Assembly (NCBI RefSeq): GCF_025149785.1
Contig: NZ_CP102277.1
Location: 372,001 to 436,000 of the forward strand
DNA: 64,000 nucleotides
DNA from: Coprococcus comes ATCC 27758
GTDB lineage: Bacteria; Bacillota; Clostridia; Lachnospirales; Lachnospiraceae
Reading direction: 5' to 3'
Under the pieces are notes generated by a model. The model was not told the DNA's origin. It ran no database searches and saw nothing but the letters and a program-made list of their open reading frames with translations. Position numbers and translations under genes: made by a program. Shown piece by piece: positions 1 to 9,215 of this stretch (the first letter of the stretch is position 1; each line of letters opens with the position of its first letter).

Positions 1-1
1 G

Positions 2-1378
2 ACAGAGCTGCAGAGAGAAGCCAATCAGCGGTTTGGATATTCGGCGAAAGAGACGCTGAATATCATGCAGAGACTGTATGAGAATCATAAGGTGCTGACC
101 TATCCGAGAACGGATTCCAGATATCTGAGCAAAGACATTGTTCCGACGATCAAGGATCGTCTGGAGGCGTGTGGTACAGGACCGTACCGTAAGCTTGCAA
201 TGACAGCGAAGAAAAAGGATCTGAGCGGAAAGCTCGCTTTTGTAAATGATGCGAAGGTATCGGATCATCATGCGATCATCCCAACGGAGCAGTTTGTGGA
301 TCTGAGTCATATGACAAATGAAGAGCGGAAGATTTATGATCTGGTTGTGCGGCGTTTTCTTGCTGTGCTTTATCCGCCATTTGAGTATGAGCAGACACAG
401 GTTACGGTGAAGGTTGGCGGTGAAACTTTTCTTGCGTCTGGAAAGATTGTGAAAGCGCAGGGATGGCGGGCTGCTTATGAAGAGGAAGTCTATTCGGCTG
501 AGGATGAAGAAGAGGAAGAGGCATATGAGTCTGGAAAGAGTTTGAAAGGACAGACACTGCCGGAACTGGAAAAAGGACAGGAGATTAAAGGACTTGTGTT
601 GTCATTGACAGAAGGTAAAACGAAGCCACCGGCACATTTTAATGAAGCAACACTTTTGTCAGCAATGGAGAACCCGACGGCTTATATGGAAAGCCATGAC
701 AAAGCGATGGCGAAAACGCTTGGCGAGACAGGAGGATTGGGAACGGTTGCGACAAGAGCGGATATTATTGAAAAACTTTTTAAAAGCTTTTTGCTGGAAA
801 AGCGTGGAAAAGATATCTATCTTACATCGAAAGCGAAGCAGCTTCTGGAACTTGTGCCGGAAGAGTTAAAACAGCCGGAACTTACAGCAGACTGGGAAAT
901 GCGTTTGTCGCAGATTGCGAAGGGAAAGCTTTCGCGGAAGGATTTTATGAAGGATATTGATAAATATACGGATCAGGTGGTTTCTGAGATTAAGGCGGGA
1001 GCTGGAACGTTCCGACATGATAATCTGACAAATAGTAAATGTCCGCGATGTGGTAAGAGAATGCTTGCAGTGAAAGGAAAGAACAGTGAGATGCTGGTTT
1101 GTCAGGACAGAGAGTGCGGATACCGCGAAACAGTATCACGGACAACGAATGCGAGATGTCCTGTGTGTCACAAGAAGATGCAGCTGAAAGGAAGAGGGGA
1201 TGGACAGATTTTTGTGTGTGTCTGCGGACATAAGGAGAAGCTGACATCGTTCCAGGAGAGACGGAAGAAAGAAGGTGCGGGAGTCAGCAAGAAGGATGTG
1301 CAGAAATATTTAAGACAGCAGAAGGATGAGCCGGTGAATAATCCATTTGCGGATGCGCTGGCTAAGATTAAGTTGTAG
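2..1378 (+). CDS. topB: DNA topoisomerase III, C-terminal part (5' end outside window)
   Basis: Type IA topoisomerase that relaxes and decatenates DNA by passing a strand through a transient single-strand break. The reading frame is open from base 2, with typical residues before the first internal Met at 65, so the true start lies upstream. The active-site block TYPRTDSR is visible, with the catalytic Tyr codon at 101-103. The central type IA core follows, then two C-terminal zinc-ribbon units, CPRC...C...C around 1039-1120 and CPVC...CVC around 1160-1220, typical of clostridial TopB. The gene ends in a lysine-rich tail. There is no partner gene immediately downstream; a long inverted repeat follows the stop. 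Family assignment is secure; only the missing N-terminus is uncertain. Confidence 0.95.
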   Translation, partial: TELQREANQRFGYSAKETLNIMQRLYENHKVLTYPRTDSRYLSKDIVPTIKDRLEACGTGPYRKLAMTAKKKDLSGKLAFVNDAKVSDHHAIIPTEQFVDLSHMTNEERKIYDLVVRRFLAVLYPPFEYEQTQVTVKVGGETFLASGKIVKAQGWRAAYEEEVYSAEDEEEEEAYESGKSLKGQTLPELEKGQEIKGLVLSLTEGKTKPPAHFNEATLLSAMENPTAYMESHDKAMAKTLGETGGLGTVATRADIIEKLFKSFLLEKRGKDIYLTSKAKQLLELVPEELKQPELTADWEMRLSQIAKGKLSRKDFMKDIDKYTDQVVSEIKAGAGTFRHDNLTNSKCPRCGKRMLAVKGKNSEMLVCQDRECGYRETVSRTTNARCPVCHKKMQLKGRGDGQIFVCVCGHKEKLTSFQERRKKEGAGVSKKDVQKYLRQQKDEPVNNPFADALAKIKL

Positions 1379-1392
1379 GTGGCGAATGGGAT

Positions 1393-1483
1393 GGCGTGTG
1401 GAAGGTTTGGCTTTCTGGTACGTCTCATTGACTTGATGGCTGTAGTACAAAACGCAGCCGGAAAGTCAAACCTTCCACACGCC
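1393..1483. repeat. Inverted repeat downstream of topB
   Basis: Two 23-nt arms (1393-1415 and 1461-1483) are complementary except for one position and are separated by a 45-nt spacer. They start 15 bases after the topB stop. There is no long T-run after the second arm, so it is not a textbook terminator. It could be an mRNA 3' hairpin or a remnant of a small repeat element. It resembles in style the larger perfect hairpin at 18257-18351. Confidence 0.7.
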
Positions 1484-1545
1484 TGTGCATTGGCAGACGG
1501 GGATGTTGTGGCGAAGTGGAAAAAACAGAGTTTATTTTTACTTAT

Positions 1546-2205
1546 TTATTGCTTTTGGATGAACATAGGCTTAAATTCATGATATTTTTCAAAATGGGAC
1601 TCATCTACACGTATGAAAGCAGATCCGATTTTGGCATGAAGATAAGGGATAATATCGCTGTCGTAATTGCAGATGGTGTTGAGTGCAAAGACATGATGAT
1701 TATCCGGATTGTCCATATATTCGTCATCTTCATTACCAGCCATGAATCTCCAGCCACTGTCCGGATTCCCTTCTGTTGGCTCTTCTCGGAGCATGTAGCC
1801 GACTTTGTAGCCTTCTTTTGTGATCTTATCGGAAACGATACAACCTTCCCCATTCGGCTCGTCCCATTCGATCAGATTTTCAATCGGAATTTCGATAAAT
1901 CCCTGCTCTTTTTCTGCCATTTTTTTCCAGTATTCTTTTAAAATATGAAGCAATGCTTTTGCATCTTCTGTTTCTGTGGAAGAATTGTATTCCTTCATCT
2001 CACTAAAGGTTCCGGATTCACTGACGATCCCAAGAAGCCATTTTCCAAAGAAAGATTTCTTGAATTTAAAGATCATACATTTGATCCCATCCTCATCCTC
2101 AAAAGAAGCTGTATACTCAATCTTCGCCGGTTTCCGCCCCAGCTCAGCCGGATCAGCCAACCAGTTTTCAAGTTCCTCCATAGCATTCACAATTTCATTA
2201 TTCAT
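1546..2205 (-). CDS. DUF2185-domain protein (Imm33-like)
   Basis: Protein of 219 residues. The C-terminal half carries the DUF2185 signature: a GYKVGYMLREEP strand, then DSGWRFMAGNEDDEYMDNP, then NYDSDIIPYL and IGSAFIR. This family is grouped with the Imm33 immunity proteins, but many members are plain housekeeping hypotheticals with no toxin partner. The N-terminal half is acidic with a KKSFFGKW segment and is not recognised. The ATG at 2205 is chosen because GAGGTG lies upstream at ribosome-binding distance; the GTG 15 bases further up would overlap that site. No toxin-like gene is adjacent, so an immunity role is only an inference. It is followed upstream, in the same direction, by a broken acetyltransferase gene. 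Confidence 0.8.
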   Translation of the reverse strand: MNNEIVNAMEELENWLADPAELGRKPAKIEYTASFEDEDGIKCMIFKFKKSFFGKWLLGIVSESGTFSEMKEYNSSTETEDAKALLHILKEYWKKMAEKEQGFIEIPIENLIEWDEPNGEGCIVSDKITKEGYKVGYMLREEPTEGNPDSGWRFMAGNEDDEYMDNPDNHHVFALNTICNYDSDIIPYLHAKIGSAFIRVDESHFEKYHEFKPMFIQKQ

Positions 2206-2223
2206 AACTTTGCACCTCACTAC

Positions 2224-2462
2224 TTATAATAATTCCATGTTGATTGATTTTTCTGTAAAGCCATATTTTTTGTACATTTCATATGCAGCAACATAAAAAG
2301 TTTCTCTACCTAAAGCATCCTGAAAAGCATTCAAAGAGAAAAATCCTTACTTTCTTTGTAAATATCAGGCCGCCAGTTCACATGCAAAGCCTGAACCTGA
2401 TTCATGATATGAACCACACTGTCAAAATCACTGGTTTCCGCAGGTCTGATAATTATATCCAT
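2224..2462 (-). pseudogene. GNAT acetyltransferase, internally deleted
   Basis: The start is clear: GGGAGGAC then ATG at 2462, reading MDIIIRPAETSDFDSVVHIM, a classic GNAT N-terminus. It stops after 43 codons at 2331. The typical GNAT C-terminal end (AAYEMYKKYGFTEKSINMELL, first residue aside) is found about 30 bases further on in another frame, ending at 2224. The catalytic core with the acetyl-CoA loop is missing, so about 90 residues have been deleted and the product cannot be active. It lies directly upstream of the DUF2185 gene in the same orientation, and the two may once have formed an operon. Confidence 0.75.
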
Positions 2463-2700
2463 ATATGTCCTCCCTCGTAAAGCATGAAAAAATATATACC
2501 TATAATTCAGTATACCATAAACCCAATTATTTCAATATAGAATATGTTCTTTTATAATTTAAAAGATTTGCTACTCAGAGCAAATTATATGGTAATCAAA
2601 AAACTAGTAAAGTAATTTCCACACAACAAATATCATCTCTTTATAAAAACATTTTAATAAATAACCTTTTTATCAACAAATTTCAACCGCACATTTGCCA
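2463..2700. other. AT-rich intergenic stretch
   Basis: Strongly AT-rich, with no open frame of note and no clear hairpin. It contains the presumed promoter for the leftward genes, but no convincing -35/-10 pair could be chosen. Confidence 0.4.
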
Positions 2701-2702
2701 AG

Positions 2703-3034
2703 CCACAGGACAAACGTCCGCCTGGCGCCCGTTCTGAACAACACTCAACTTCGCGAGTAGAGTTCCGGGGCGCCCCTCCCGTCTTGAAGCGCACAGATTT
2801 TCGGGCAATCCTGTTTCCGGGGCATATGCAGGAACGTTACAGGGAGTTAGGGGAAGGAAGCGGCAAGAGGTGGACACCAGCCGTGCCTCCCGCACGACTG
2901 GTGAGGACAGCCTGAGCCGCGAAATCATCAGATTTCGGGGCGAATCTGTCCGGTGCCGCCACTTTCTGCTTCCTTCCCCGTTACCTCCCTGTTACATTCC
3001 GAATCCGCCCCGGAAACAGGATTGCCCGAAAATC
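2703..3034. repeat. GC-rich nested inverted-repeat element
   Basis: A GC-rich block in AT-rich surroundings. Outer arms 2796-2823 and 3007-3034 are perfectly complementary over 28 bases. Inside them, about 2831-2870 and 2953-3000 pair imperfectly. The centre holds two local stem-loops: caccag-c-cgtgc pairing with gcacg-a-ctggtg (about 2874-2902), and cgaaatc pairing with gatttcg (about 2920-2938). The left flank (2703-2790) has further short self-complementary pieces such as ggcgccc/gggcgcc. It encodes no plausible protein. It could be a structured RNA, a mobile hairpin element or a former transposon end. No known RNA family was recognised. Confidence 0.7.
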
Positions 3035-3107
3035 GTCCCCCTTCCACACCCACCTCCCAGGAACCCCACTCCCCCATACCGCATACACTAAAGCATAGAA
3101 AAAAGAA

Positions 3108-3518
3108 ATGGAAGTGTCAGACATGGACCTGAGATTGCCTTATTATATGATGTATCCGATTCCATACGCATTTGACGAAGACAAAATCCAGAAGCGCGAC
3201 CGGGAATACCTGCAAAGTATGTATCCGGCAACAGCAAAAAAGATTTTTCCATATATACAGGAAGAATGCGACCGCCAGGAATATGAAGGAAGCATGATCT
3301 ATGATGAGTACCCGGATAAGCTCCAGCTGTGCCTGATGTGTCGTAGGGCGTATGAACAGGTCATGAAACAGGAAAAATGGGAAAAAGAGACCTATACTCC
3401 GGAACAGATCCGGGAGATCGTAGAAATCCTGATGTACCAGGAATTGATAGAAAGAAGAGGAAAAGGCAGGCGGCAACAGGAAAAAACAGTTGCTTCATGC
3501 ACAGGACTTGTGCTATAA
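3108..3518 (+). CDS. Conserved hypothetical protein, Lachnospiraceae type
   Basis: Protein of 136 residues with no recognised domain. It begins with a hydrophobic, proline/tyrosine-rich stretch (LPYYMMYPIPYAF), then charged helices containing two CxxC-like cysteines (QLCLMCRRAYEQ). It ends in a basic tail. An alternative start is the ATG at 3123, which begins right at the conserved-looking MDLRLPYYM. The promoter of aroK overlaps its 3' end, so it is probably transcribed separately. Function unknown. Confidence 0.6.
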   Translation: MEVSDMDLRLPYYMMYPIPYAFDEDKIQKRDREYLQSMYPATAKKIFPYIQEECDRQEYEGSMIYDEYPDKLQLCLMCRRAYEQVMKQEKWEKETYTPEQIREIVEILMYQELIERRGKGRRQQEKTVASCTGLVL

Positions 3519-3519
3519 T
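3490..3519 (+). promoter_or_regulatory. Promoter for aroK
   Basis: TTGCTT at 3490-3495 and TATAAT at 3514-3519 with an 18-bp spacer. It sits inside the last codons of the preceding gene, 65 bases before the aroK start. GTAAGGAGTGAG at about 3561 provides the ribosome-binding site. Confidence 0.65.
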
Positions 3520-3584
3520 ATCGTCCGATATAAAAATGACAGCATCTGAAACACAGTTTCGGTAAGGAGTGAGCCAGGGTACAT

Positions 3585-4085
3585 ATGAAGAATATTATAT
3601 TTATCGGAATGCCGGCAGTTGGAAAAAGTACCGTCGGAGTGGTAGTCGCAAAGCGGCTTGGATACGAGTTTATTGATACAGATCTGTTGATTCAGAAGCA
3701 GGAGAACAGACTTTTGCGGGAGATTATCGCAGAAGAAGGTCTGGACGGATTCTTAAGTATTGAGAATCAGGTCAATCGTGATGTGGAAGCGGAACATGCG
3801 GTGATTTCCCCGGGAGGAAGCGTAGTTTACTGTGAAGAAGCAATGAAGCATTACAAAGAGATCGGAACCATTGTTTATCTGCATGCGTCATTTGAGGTTA
3901 TCAATTCCAGACTGAAGAATGCAAAGAAAAGGGGAGTTGCACTTCGGGACGGGCAGACGCTGAAGGATCTATATGACGAAAGAGTAGTATTATTTGAAAA
4001 ATATGCAGATATTACTGTTTCAGAGGATGGACTGGAGCTGGAAGAAACCATTGAAAATGTAATGGAAGTTTTGGAAAATCAATAA
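3585..4085 (+). CDS. aroK: Shikimate kinase family protein
   Basis: ATP-dependent phosphorylation of shikimate in aromatic amino-acid synthesis is the expected role. The Walker A loop GMPAVGKST is at residues 8-16, the shikimate-binding DTD at 31-33, and the family's glycine motif appears as SPGGSVVY near residue 75. The length of 166 residues matches shikimate kinases. The glycine motif is GGS rather than the usual GGG, so a related small-molecule kinase is possible. No other shikimate-pathway gene is nearby; murA follows after its own promoter. Confidence 0.8.
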   Translation: MKNIIFIGMPAVGKSTVGVVVAKRLGYEFIDTDLLIQKQENRLLREIIAEEGLDGFLSIENQVNRDVEAEHAVISPGGSVVYCEEAMKHYKEIGTIVYLHASFEVINSRLKNAKKRGVALRDGQTLKDLYDERVVLFEKYADITVSEDGLELEETIENVMEVLENQ

Positions 4086-4145
4086 ATTTTTTAAAGAAAT
4101 TATTACAAAAGTTTTACGAAAATGAAGAAAGCAAGATAAATAATT

Positions 4146-4174
4146 TTGCAATGAATATAGAAATATGCTATACT
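4146..4174 (+). promoter_or_regulatory. Promoter for murA
   Basis: TTGCAA at 4146-4151 and TATACT at 4169-4174 with a 17-bp spacer. It predicts a leader of about 170 nt before the murA start. No terminator or riboswitch was recognised in that leader. Confidence 0.65.
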
Positions 4175-4353
4175 GATATGTGATATAGAGGATTATTACA
4201 AAAAGCTTCATACAAATCCTGAGAGATCTGGAAAGAATAAAAAGTATGAGGTTTTTTATTCATGAAATAATAAAGAGTATGAATAGAGTGTTTGACAGAA
4301 GTATAGAACAGGATATATTTCAGAGGGAAAGAAATCGTTAATTGAGGTGCGAA

Positions 4354-5646
4354 ATGGAACAGTATATTATTAAGGGTGGCAATCCGCTGGTCGGCGAAGT
4401 CGAGATCGGTGGAGCAAAGAATGCAGCACTGGCAATTCTGGCAGCTGCGATTATGACAGATGAGACAGTTACTATCGATAATCTTCCGGATGTCAACGAT
4501 ATCAACGTTCTGCTGGAAGCAATCAGTGGAATTGGTGCCGAGGTTGACCGTATTGACCGGCACACAGTCAGAATCAACGGAAGCAACATTGAAAATTTTG
4601 ATATAGAATATGATTACATCAAGAAGATCCGTGCATCTTATTACTTGCTCGGAGCACTTCTTGGTAAGTATAAAAGAGCAGAAGTCGCTCTTCCGGGAGG
4701 ATGCAATATCGGAAGCCGTCCAATCGACCAGCATCTGAAAGGTTTTCGTGCGCTTGGTGCTTATGTGGATATCGAGCATGGCAAGATTATCGCAGAAGCA
4801 GAGCGTCTGATCGGAAAGCACATTTATTTTGATGTGGTAAGCGTAGGAGCTACGATTAACGTTATGATGGCAGCATCGATGGCAGAAGGACTTACGATCC
4901 TTGAGAATGTGGCAAAAGAGCCTCATGTTGTCGATGTGGCAAACTTCCTGAACAGTATGGGAGCGAACATTCGTGGAGCAGGTACGGACGTGATCAAGAT
5001 CCGCGGTGTATCCCGCCTTCATAAGACAGATTATTCTATCATTCCGGATCAGATCGAAGCCGGCACATTTATGTTTGCGGCAGCAGCAACCAGAGGTGAT
5101 GTGACTGTTATGAATGTCATTCCGAAGCATCTGGAAGCTACGATTGCAAAGCTTGTTGAGATCGGATGTGAAGTAGAAGAATTTGATGATGCAGTGCGTG
5201 TTGTGTCAAAAGGAGATCTTCATAATACACAGGTGAAGACTCTTCCATATCCGGGATTCCCGACAGATATGCAGCCGCAGATCGGTGTTACACTTGCTCT
5301 TTGTAAAGGGACAAGCACGATTACAGAAAGTATTTTCGAGAATCGTTTCAAATATCTTTCAGAACTTGCAAGAATGGGTGCAAATGTCAAGGTTGAAGGC
5401 AATGCAGCGACTATCGAAGGCGTAGATAAATTCTCGGGAGCAAGGGTCAGTGCACCGGATCTTCGTGCAGGAGCAGCACTTGTGATTGCAGGAATGGCCG
5501 CAGATGGCATTACGATCGTAGATGACATCGTATATATCCAGAGGGGATACGAACGTTTTGAAGAGAAGCTCAGAAGTCTCGGTGCAGTGATCGAGAGAGT
5601 TTCTACAGAACGTGAGATCCAGAAATTCAAGTTAAAAGTAGGTTAA
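4354..5646 (+). CDS. murA: UDP-N-acetylglucosamine 1-carboxyvinyltransferase
   Basis: First committed enzyme of peptidoglycan synthesis: it transfers enolpyruvate from phosphoenolpyruvate to UDP-GlcNAc in the cytoplasm. The protein has 430 residues, normal for MurA. It shows the conserved GGAKNAAL with Lys22 and the loop LPGGCNIGSRP with the catalytic, fosfomycin-targeted Cys117. The start at 4354 is preferred over the in-frame TTG at 4342, because GAGGTG at 4344-4349 is then correctly placed as ribosome-binding site. Clostridia often have two MurA paralogues; the window does not show which one this is. Confidence 0.96.
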   Translation: MEQYIIKGGNPLVGEVEIGGAKNAALAILAAAIMTDETVTIDNLPDVNDINVLLEAISGIGAEVDRIDRHTVRINGSNIENFDIEYDYIKKIRASYYLLGALLGKYKRAEVALPGGCNIGSRPIDQHLKGFRALGAYVDIEHGKIIAEAERLIGKHIYFDVVSVGATINVMMAASMAEGLTILENVAKEPHVVDVANFLNSMGANIRGAGTDVIKIRGVSRLHKTDYSIIPDQIEAGTFMFAAAATRGDVTVMNVIPKHLEATIAKLVEIGCEVEEFDDAVRVVSKGDLHNTQVKTLPYPGFPTDMQPQIGVTLALCKGTSTITESIFENRFKYLSELARMGANVKVEGNAATIEGVDKFSGARVSAPDLRAGAALVIAGMAADGITIVDDIVYIQRGYERFEEKLRSLGAVIERVSTEREIQKFKLKVG

Positions 5647-5647
5647 G

Positions 5648-5664
5648 ACAGGAATTCCTGTTTT
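5648..5664 (+). terminator. Short hairpin after murA
   Basis: acagg (5648-5652) pairs with cctgt (5657-5661), followed by TTT. It is short and only weakly terminator-like, but lies 2 bases after the murA stop and before the metK promoter. Confidence 0.35.
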
Positions 5665-5691
5665 GATAGAACATATTTCCCAAAATGTATA

Positions 5692-5720
5692 TTGACGGAA
5701 GGTATGGACAGTGTTATGAT
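5692..5720 (+). promoter_or_regulatory. Promoter of the S-box/metK unit
   Basis: TTGACG at 5692-5697 and TATGAT at 5715-5720 with a 17-bp spacer, placed about 25 bases upstream of the riboswitch. Confidence 0.75.
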
Positions 5721-5747
5721 GTGTAGCGGTAACAATTAAATACGCTT

Positions 5748-5850
5748 TCTCTTATTCAGAGTGGTGGAGGTACAAAGGACCTGCGAAGCCACGGCAACCC
5801 CGGTAAGCCGGAAGGTGCCAACCTGAGCGAGCAATCGAACAATAAGAGGA
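5748..5850 (+). promoter_or_regulatory. SAM-I (S-box) riboswitch
   Basis: The P1 stem forms between ctcttatt (about 5749-5756) and aataagag (5841-5848). Between them are the S-box hallmarks: CAGAGTGGTGGAGG, GCGAAGCCACGGCAACC, and GGAAGGTGCCAACCTGAGC. It senses S-adenosylmethionine and, on binding, should allow the downstream terminator at 5867-5893 to form, shutting off metK. This is the standard arrangement in Firmicutes. Confidence 0.95.
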
Positions 5851-5866
5851 TTGATGATGAGATATC

Positions 5867-5898
5867 AGGTCAGTCCTTTGGGGCTGACCTTTAAATTT
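5867..5898 (+). terminator. Riboswitch-controlled terminator of metK
   Basis: aggtcag (5867-5873) pairs with ctgacct (5884-5890), followed by TTAAATTT. It is the expression platform of the S-box. The T-run is interrupted, which may make termination leaky. Confidence 0.7.
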
Positions 5899-5987
5899 GC
5901 ATAGACAGAAGAGAAATTCTGTTTGTCGATTTTCATTATTCCAGAGATAAGAGAGGCAGATACAAAGAAGAAAAGAAAGGAAAAAAG

Positions 5988-7175
5988 ATGGAGAGATTAT
6001 TATTTACTTCTGAATCAGTAACTGAAGGACATCCGGATAAGATGTGCGACCAGATTTCCGATGCGATCCTGGATGCACTTATGGAACAGGATCCAATGAG
6101 CCGTGTAGCTTGCGAGACATGCGCGACTACAGGAATTGTTATGGTAATGGGAGAAATTACTACAAATGCATATGTAGATATTCAGAAAATCGTTCGTGAT
6201 ACTGTTCGCGAAATTGGTTATACAAGAGGAAAGTACGGATTTGATGCTGACACATGTGGTGTTCTGACAGCAATTGACGAACAGTCAAGCGATATTGCCA
6301 TGGGTGTTGATAAAGCTCTTGAAGCAAAGGAACACAAGATGTCAGATGAAGAATTGGAAGCAATCGGTGCAGGAGACCAGGGAATGATGTTCGGATATGC
6401 ATCTGATGAGACAGAAGAATATATGCCTTATCCGATCGCTCTTGCACACAAACTTGCAAGACGTCTTACAGAAGTAAGAAAGAACGGAACACTTCCATAT
6501 CTTCGTCCGGATGGAAAAACACAGGTAACAGTAGAATATGATGAAAATGGAGTTCCGGCCCGCCTTGATGCAGTAGTACTTTCTACACAGCATGATCCGG
6601 ATGTTTCACAGGAACAGATCCATGAAGACGTGAAAAAATACATTTTTGATGAAATCCTTCCGGCAGATATGGTAGATGAGAATACAAAATTCTTCATCAA
6701 TCCGACCGGACGTTTTGTGATCGGTGGACCACATGGGGACAGCGGCCTTACCGGACGTAAGATCATCGTAGATACTTATGGGGGAATGGCGCGTCACGGC
6801 GGTGGAGCTTTCTCAGGAAAAGACTGTACAAAGGTAGACCGTTCAGCAGCTTATGCAGCACGTTATGTTGCTAAGAATATCGTAGCAGCAGGAATTGCTA
6901 AAAAATGCGAGATCCAGCTTTCTTATGCAATCGGTGTTGCACAGCCGACATCTGTCATGGTAGATACTTTCGGAACAGGAAAGATTGCAGATGATAAGCT
7001 TGTGGAAATCGTTCGAGAGAACTTTGACCTTCGTCCGGCTGGAATTATCAAGATGCTTGATCTGAGACGTCCGATCTACAAACAGACAGCAGCTTACGGA
7101 CACTTTGGACGTAACGACCTGGATCTTCCATGGGAAAAGTTGGATAAAGTGGATACTTTGAAGAAATATCTTTAA
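5988..7175 (+). CDS. metK: S-adenosylmethionine synthetase
   Basis: Makes S-adenosylmethionine from methionine and ATP. The protein has 395 residues, the usual MetK length. It carries GHPDK near residue 15, the signature [12 protein letters not shown], the glycine-rich [15 protein letters not shown] loop and [20 protein letters not shown] precedes the ATG. It is a single-gene transcription unit between the S-box leader and a strong terminator, so it should be repressed when SAM is plentiful. Confidence 0.98.
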   Translation: MERLLFTSESVTEGHPDKMCDQISDAILDALMEQDPMSRVACETCATTGIVMVMGEITTNAYVDIQKIVRDTVREIGYTRGKYGFDADTCGVLTAIDEQSSDIAMGVDKALEAKEHKMSDEELEAIGAGDQGMMFGYASDETEEYMPYPIALAHKLARRLTEVRKNGTLPYLRPDGKTQVTVEYDENGVPARLDAVVLSTQHDPDVSQEQIHEDVKKYIFDEILPADMVDENTKFFINPTGRFVIGGPHGDSGLTGRKIIVDTYGGMARHGGGAFSGKDCTKVDRSAAYAARYVAKNIVAAGIAKKCEIQLSYAIGVAQPTSVMVDTFGTGKIADDKLVEIVRENFDLRPAGIIKMLDLRRPIYKQTAAYGHFGRNDLDLPWEKLDKVDTLKKYL

Positions 7176-7222
7176 TAACAGGTTCTGAATTTGATCGTTT
7201 TAGAAAAAATTTAGAAAATTTT

Positions 7223-7254
7223 ACGGGTGCTTTGATGTGAAGCACCCGTTTTTA
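7223..7254 (+). terminator. Rho-independent terminator of metK
   Basis: Arms acgggtgctt (7223-7232) and aagcacccgt (7240-7249) are perfectly complementary, and a T-run follows. Confidence 0.92.
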
Positions 7255-7344
7255 TGATATGCTATTAGTTATCAGGCAGACTTGCGTGAGCGCCATACGG
7301 ACCTCATAACCGGGCGTGCACGATGAATGGAGGATGAATATAGC

Positions 7345-8502
7345 ATGAAACTAAGGACGAAACTGGTGATTTCTTTTGTGACGATGATCACGATACCGAC
7401 TATCCTGACAACGGCATTTATATTTGGAATTGCGCGTTATCAGATCGGAGTCATTGAGCATACTTATGGAATTACCGGTGAGGAATATAAAGATTTTGCA
7501 AAATCCATCAGAGTGTTGGGAGATATGCCGGAGATCCAGCAGTTTATTATAAGCGCATGTATCGCAGTAGTCCTGATTCTGACATTTACAGCGATGATCA
7601 TGATGGTGTGGATTTATGGAAGTATCATCAGTCCGATTCACAAGTTGCAGGAAGCAGCGCAGAACGTAGAAGAAGGCAATCTGAATTTTGAGATCAAGCC
7701 GGAAAAAGATGATGAGATGGGACGGCTGATGCAGGCATTTGAAAAGATGCGGATCCGTCTGAGAGATAATGCAGAGGAGAAGCTGAAGAGTGACCGGGAA
7801 AGCAAAGAACTGATCAGCAATATTTCCCATGACTTAAAGACGCCGATCACAGCGATCAAGGGCTATGTGGAAGGAATCCGTGACGGGGTTGCAGATACGC
7901 CGGAGAAGATGGAAAAATATATCGGAACCATTTATAATAAGGCGAATGAGATGGATACGCTGATCAACGAACTGACCTTATATGCGAAGATCGATACAAA
8001 CCGGATCCCGTATAACTTTGCACCGCTTTCAGTCAACGATTATTTCAATGACTGTGCCGAAGATATTGAGATGGAGCTGGATTCAAAGAATGTAGAGTTT
8101 GGTTATTTCAATTATGTAGAGGGTGATCAGAAGATCATTGCAGATCCGGAACAGTTAAAGAGAGTGATCAACAACATTGTCAGCAATTCTTTGAAATACA
8201 TGGAACGAGAGCACGGGCTGATCAATCTGCGGGTAAAGGACGTAGGTGATTTTATTCAGGTAGAGCTTGAGGATAACGGAAAAGGAATCGCAGCGAAAGA
8301 TCTGCCGAATATATTTGACCGGTTCTACCGGACGGATGCTTCAAGGAATTCATCCAAGGGCGGAAGCGGAATCGGTCTTTCAATCGTGAAGAAGATCATT
8401 GAAGATCACGGTGGCAAAATCTGGGCGACCAGCCGGGAAGGTGTTGGCACAGTGATGTATTTTGTAATCAGAAAATATCAGGAGGTACCGATAAATGAGT
8501 AA
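7345..8502 (+). CDS. Sensor histidine kinase (HAMP, HisKA, HATPase)
   Basis: Membrane sensor of a two-component system. There are two membrane helices (about residues 8-28 and 60-88) with only a short outside loop, then a HAMP linker. The phosphoacceptor His162 lies in NISHDLKTP. The ATPase has N (NNIVSNSLKY), G1 (DNGKGI) and G2 (GGSGIGL) boxes. The start at 7345 gives the usual MKLRTKL opening; ATG 7327 would add six residues and overlap the GGAGG site. The response-regulator gene downstream overlaps its end by 8 bases, so the two are co-translated. The small outside loop suggests it senses membrane state rather than a soluble ligand. Specific signal unknown. Confidence 0.92.
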   Translation: MKLRTKLVISFVTMITIPTILTTAFIFGIARYQIGVIEHTYGITGEEYKDFAKSIRVLGDMPEIQQFIISACIAVVLILTFTAMIMMVWIYGSIISPIHKLQEAAQNVEEGNLNFEIKPEKDDEMGRLMQAFEKMRIRLRDNAEEKLKSDRESKELISNISHDLKTPITAIKGYVEGIRDGVADTPEKMEKYIGTIYNKANEMDTLINELTLYAKIDTNRIPYNFAPLSVNDYFNDCAEDIEMELDSKNVEFGYFNYVEGDQKIIADPEQLKRVINNIVSNSLKYMEREHGLINLRVKDVGDFIQVELEDNGKGIAAKDLPNIFDRFYRTDASRNSSKGGSGIGLSIVKKIIEDHGGKIWATSREGVGTVMYFVIRKYQEVPINE

Positions 8503-9184
8503 GATTTTAATTGTAGAAGACGAAGAGAGTATTGCAGATCTGGAGAAAGATTATCTGGAGCTGAGTGGATTTGAAGTAGAGGTTGCAAATGATGGACAGA
8601 CAGGGCTTGATAAGGCGCTTTTCGGTGATTTTGATCTGGTGATCCTGGATCTGATGCTTCCGGGCGTGGATGGCTTTGAGATTTGTCGTAAGGTTCGTGC
8701 AGAAAAGAATACACCGATCATCATGGTATCTGCGAAAAAAGATGATATCGACAAGATCAGAGGACTCGGACTTGGGGCTGATGACTATATGACCAAGCCG
8801 TTTAGTCCAAGCGAGTTGGTGGCAAGGGTAAAAGCACATCTGGCACGTTATGAGCGGCTGATCGGAAGTGCCGTGGAAGAGAATAAGGTGATTGAGATCC
8901 GTGGACTTAAGATTGATACCACTGCACGCCGAGTGTGGGTAAACGGAGTGGAGAAGAATTTTACAACAAAAGAGTTTGATCTTCTGACCTTCCTTGCCAG
9001 TCATCCGAACCATGTATATACCAAGGATGAACTTTTCAGCGAGATCTGGGATATGGAATCCATCGGAGATATCGCAACGGTAACTGTGCACATCAAGAAA
9101 ATCCGTGAGAAAATTGAATATGATACCTCAAATCCACAGTATATTGAGACAATCTGGGGTGTGGGATATCGTTTCAAGATGTAA
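8495..9184 (+). CDS. OmpR-family response regulator
   Basis: A 229-residue DNA-binding regulator paired with the preceding kinase. The receiver domain has the acidic pair D9/E10 and phospho-acceptor D52 in ILDLMLPG, and the conserved Lys in MTKPFS. The C-terminal winged helix ends with the typical VTVHIKKIREKIE ... IWGVGYRF. GGAGGTACC inside the kinase 3' end supplies the ribosome-binding site. Targets cannot be inferred; the downstream genes encode an RNA methyltransferase and a phospholipase. Confidence 0.93.
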   Translation: MSKILIVEDEESIADLEKDYLELSGFEVEVANDGQTGLDKALFGDFDLVILDLMLPGVDGFEICRKVRAEKNTPIIMVSAKKDDIDKIRGLGLGADDYMTKPFSPSELVARVKAHLARYERLIGSAVEENKVIEIRGLKIDTTARRVWVNGVEKNFTTKEFDLLTFLASHPNHVYTKDELFSEIWDMESIGDIATVTVHIKKIREKIEYDTSNPQYIETIWGVGYRFKM

Positions 9185-9215
9185 TGAAAAAGAATAAAAG
9201 GAAAGAGATTACAGT

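Noticed and set aside
1546-2205. Toxin-immunity pair built on the Imm33-like DUF2185 protein
   Set aside because: No toxin-like or secreted gene is adjacent, and many family members are found alone, so no such system is claimed.
4168-5130. Long open frame (320 codons) on the minus strand opposite murA
   Set aside because: It lies wholly against a clear murA gene, is cysteine/histidine-rich as expected for an antisense shadow, has no ribosome-binding site and no recognisable domain.
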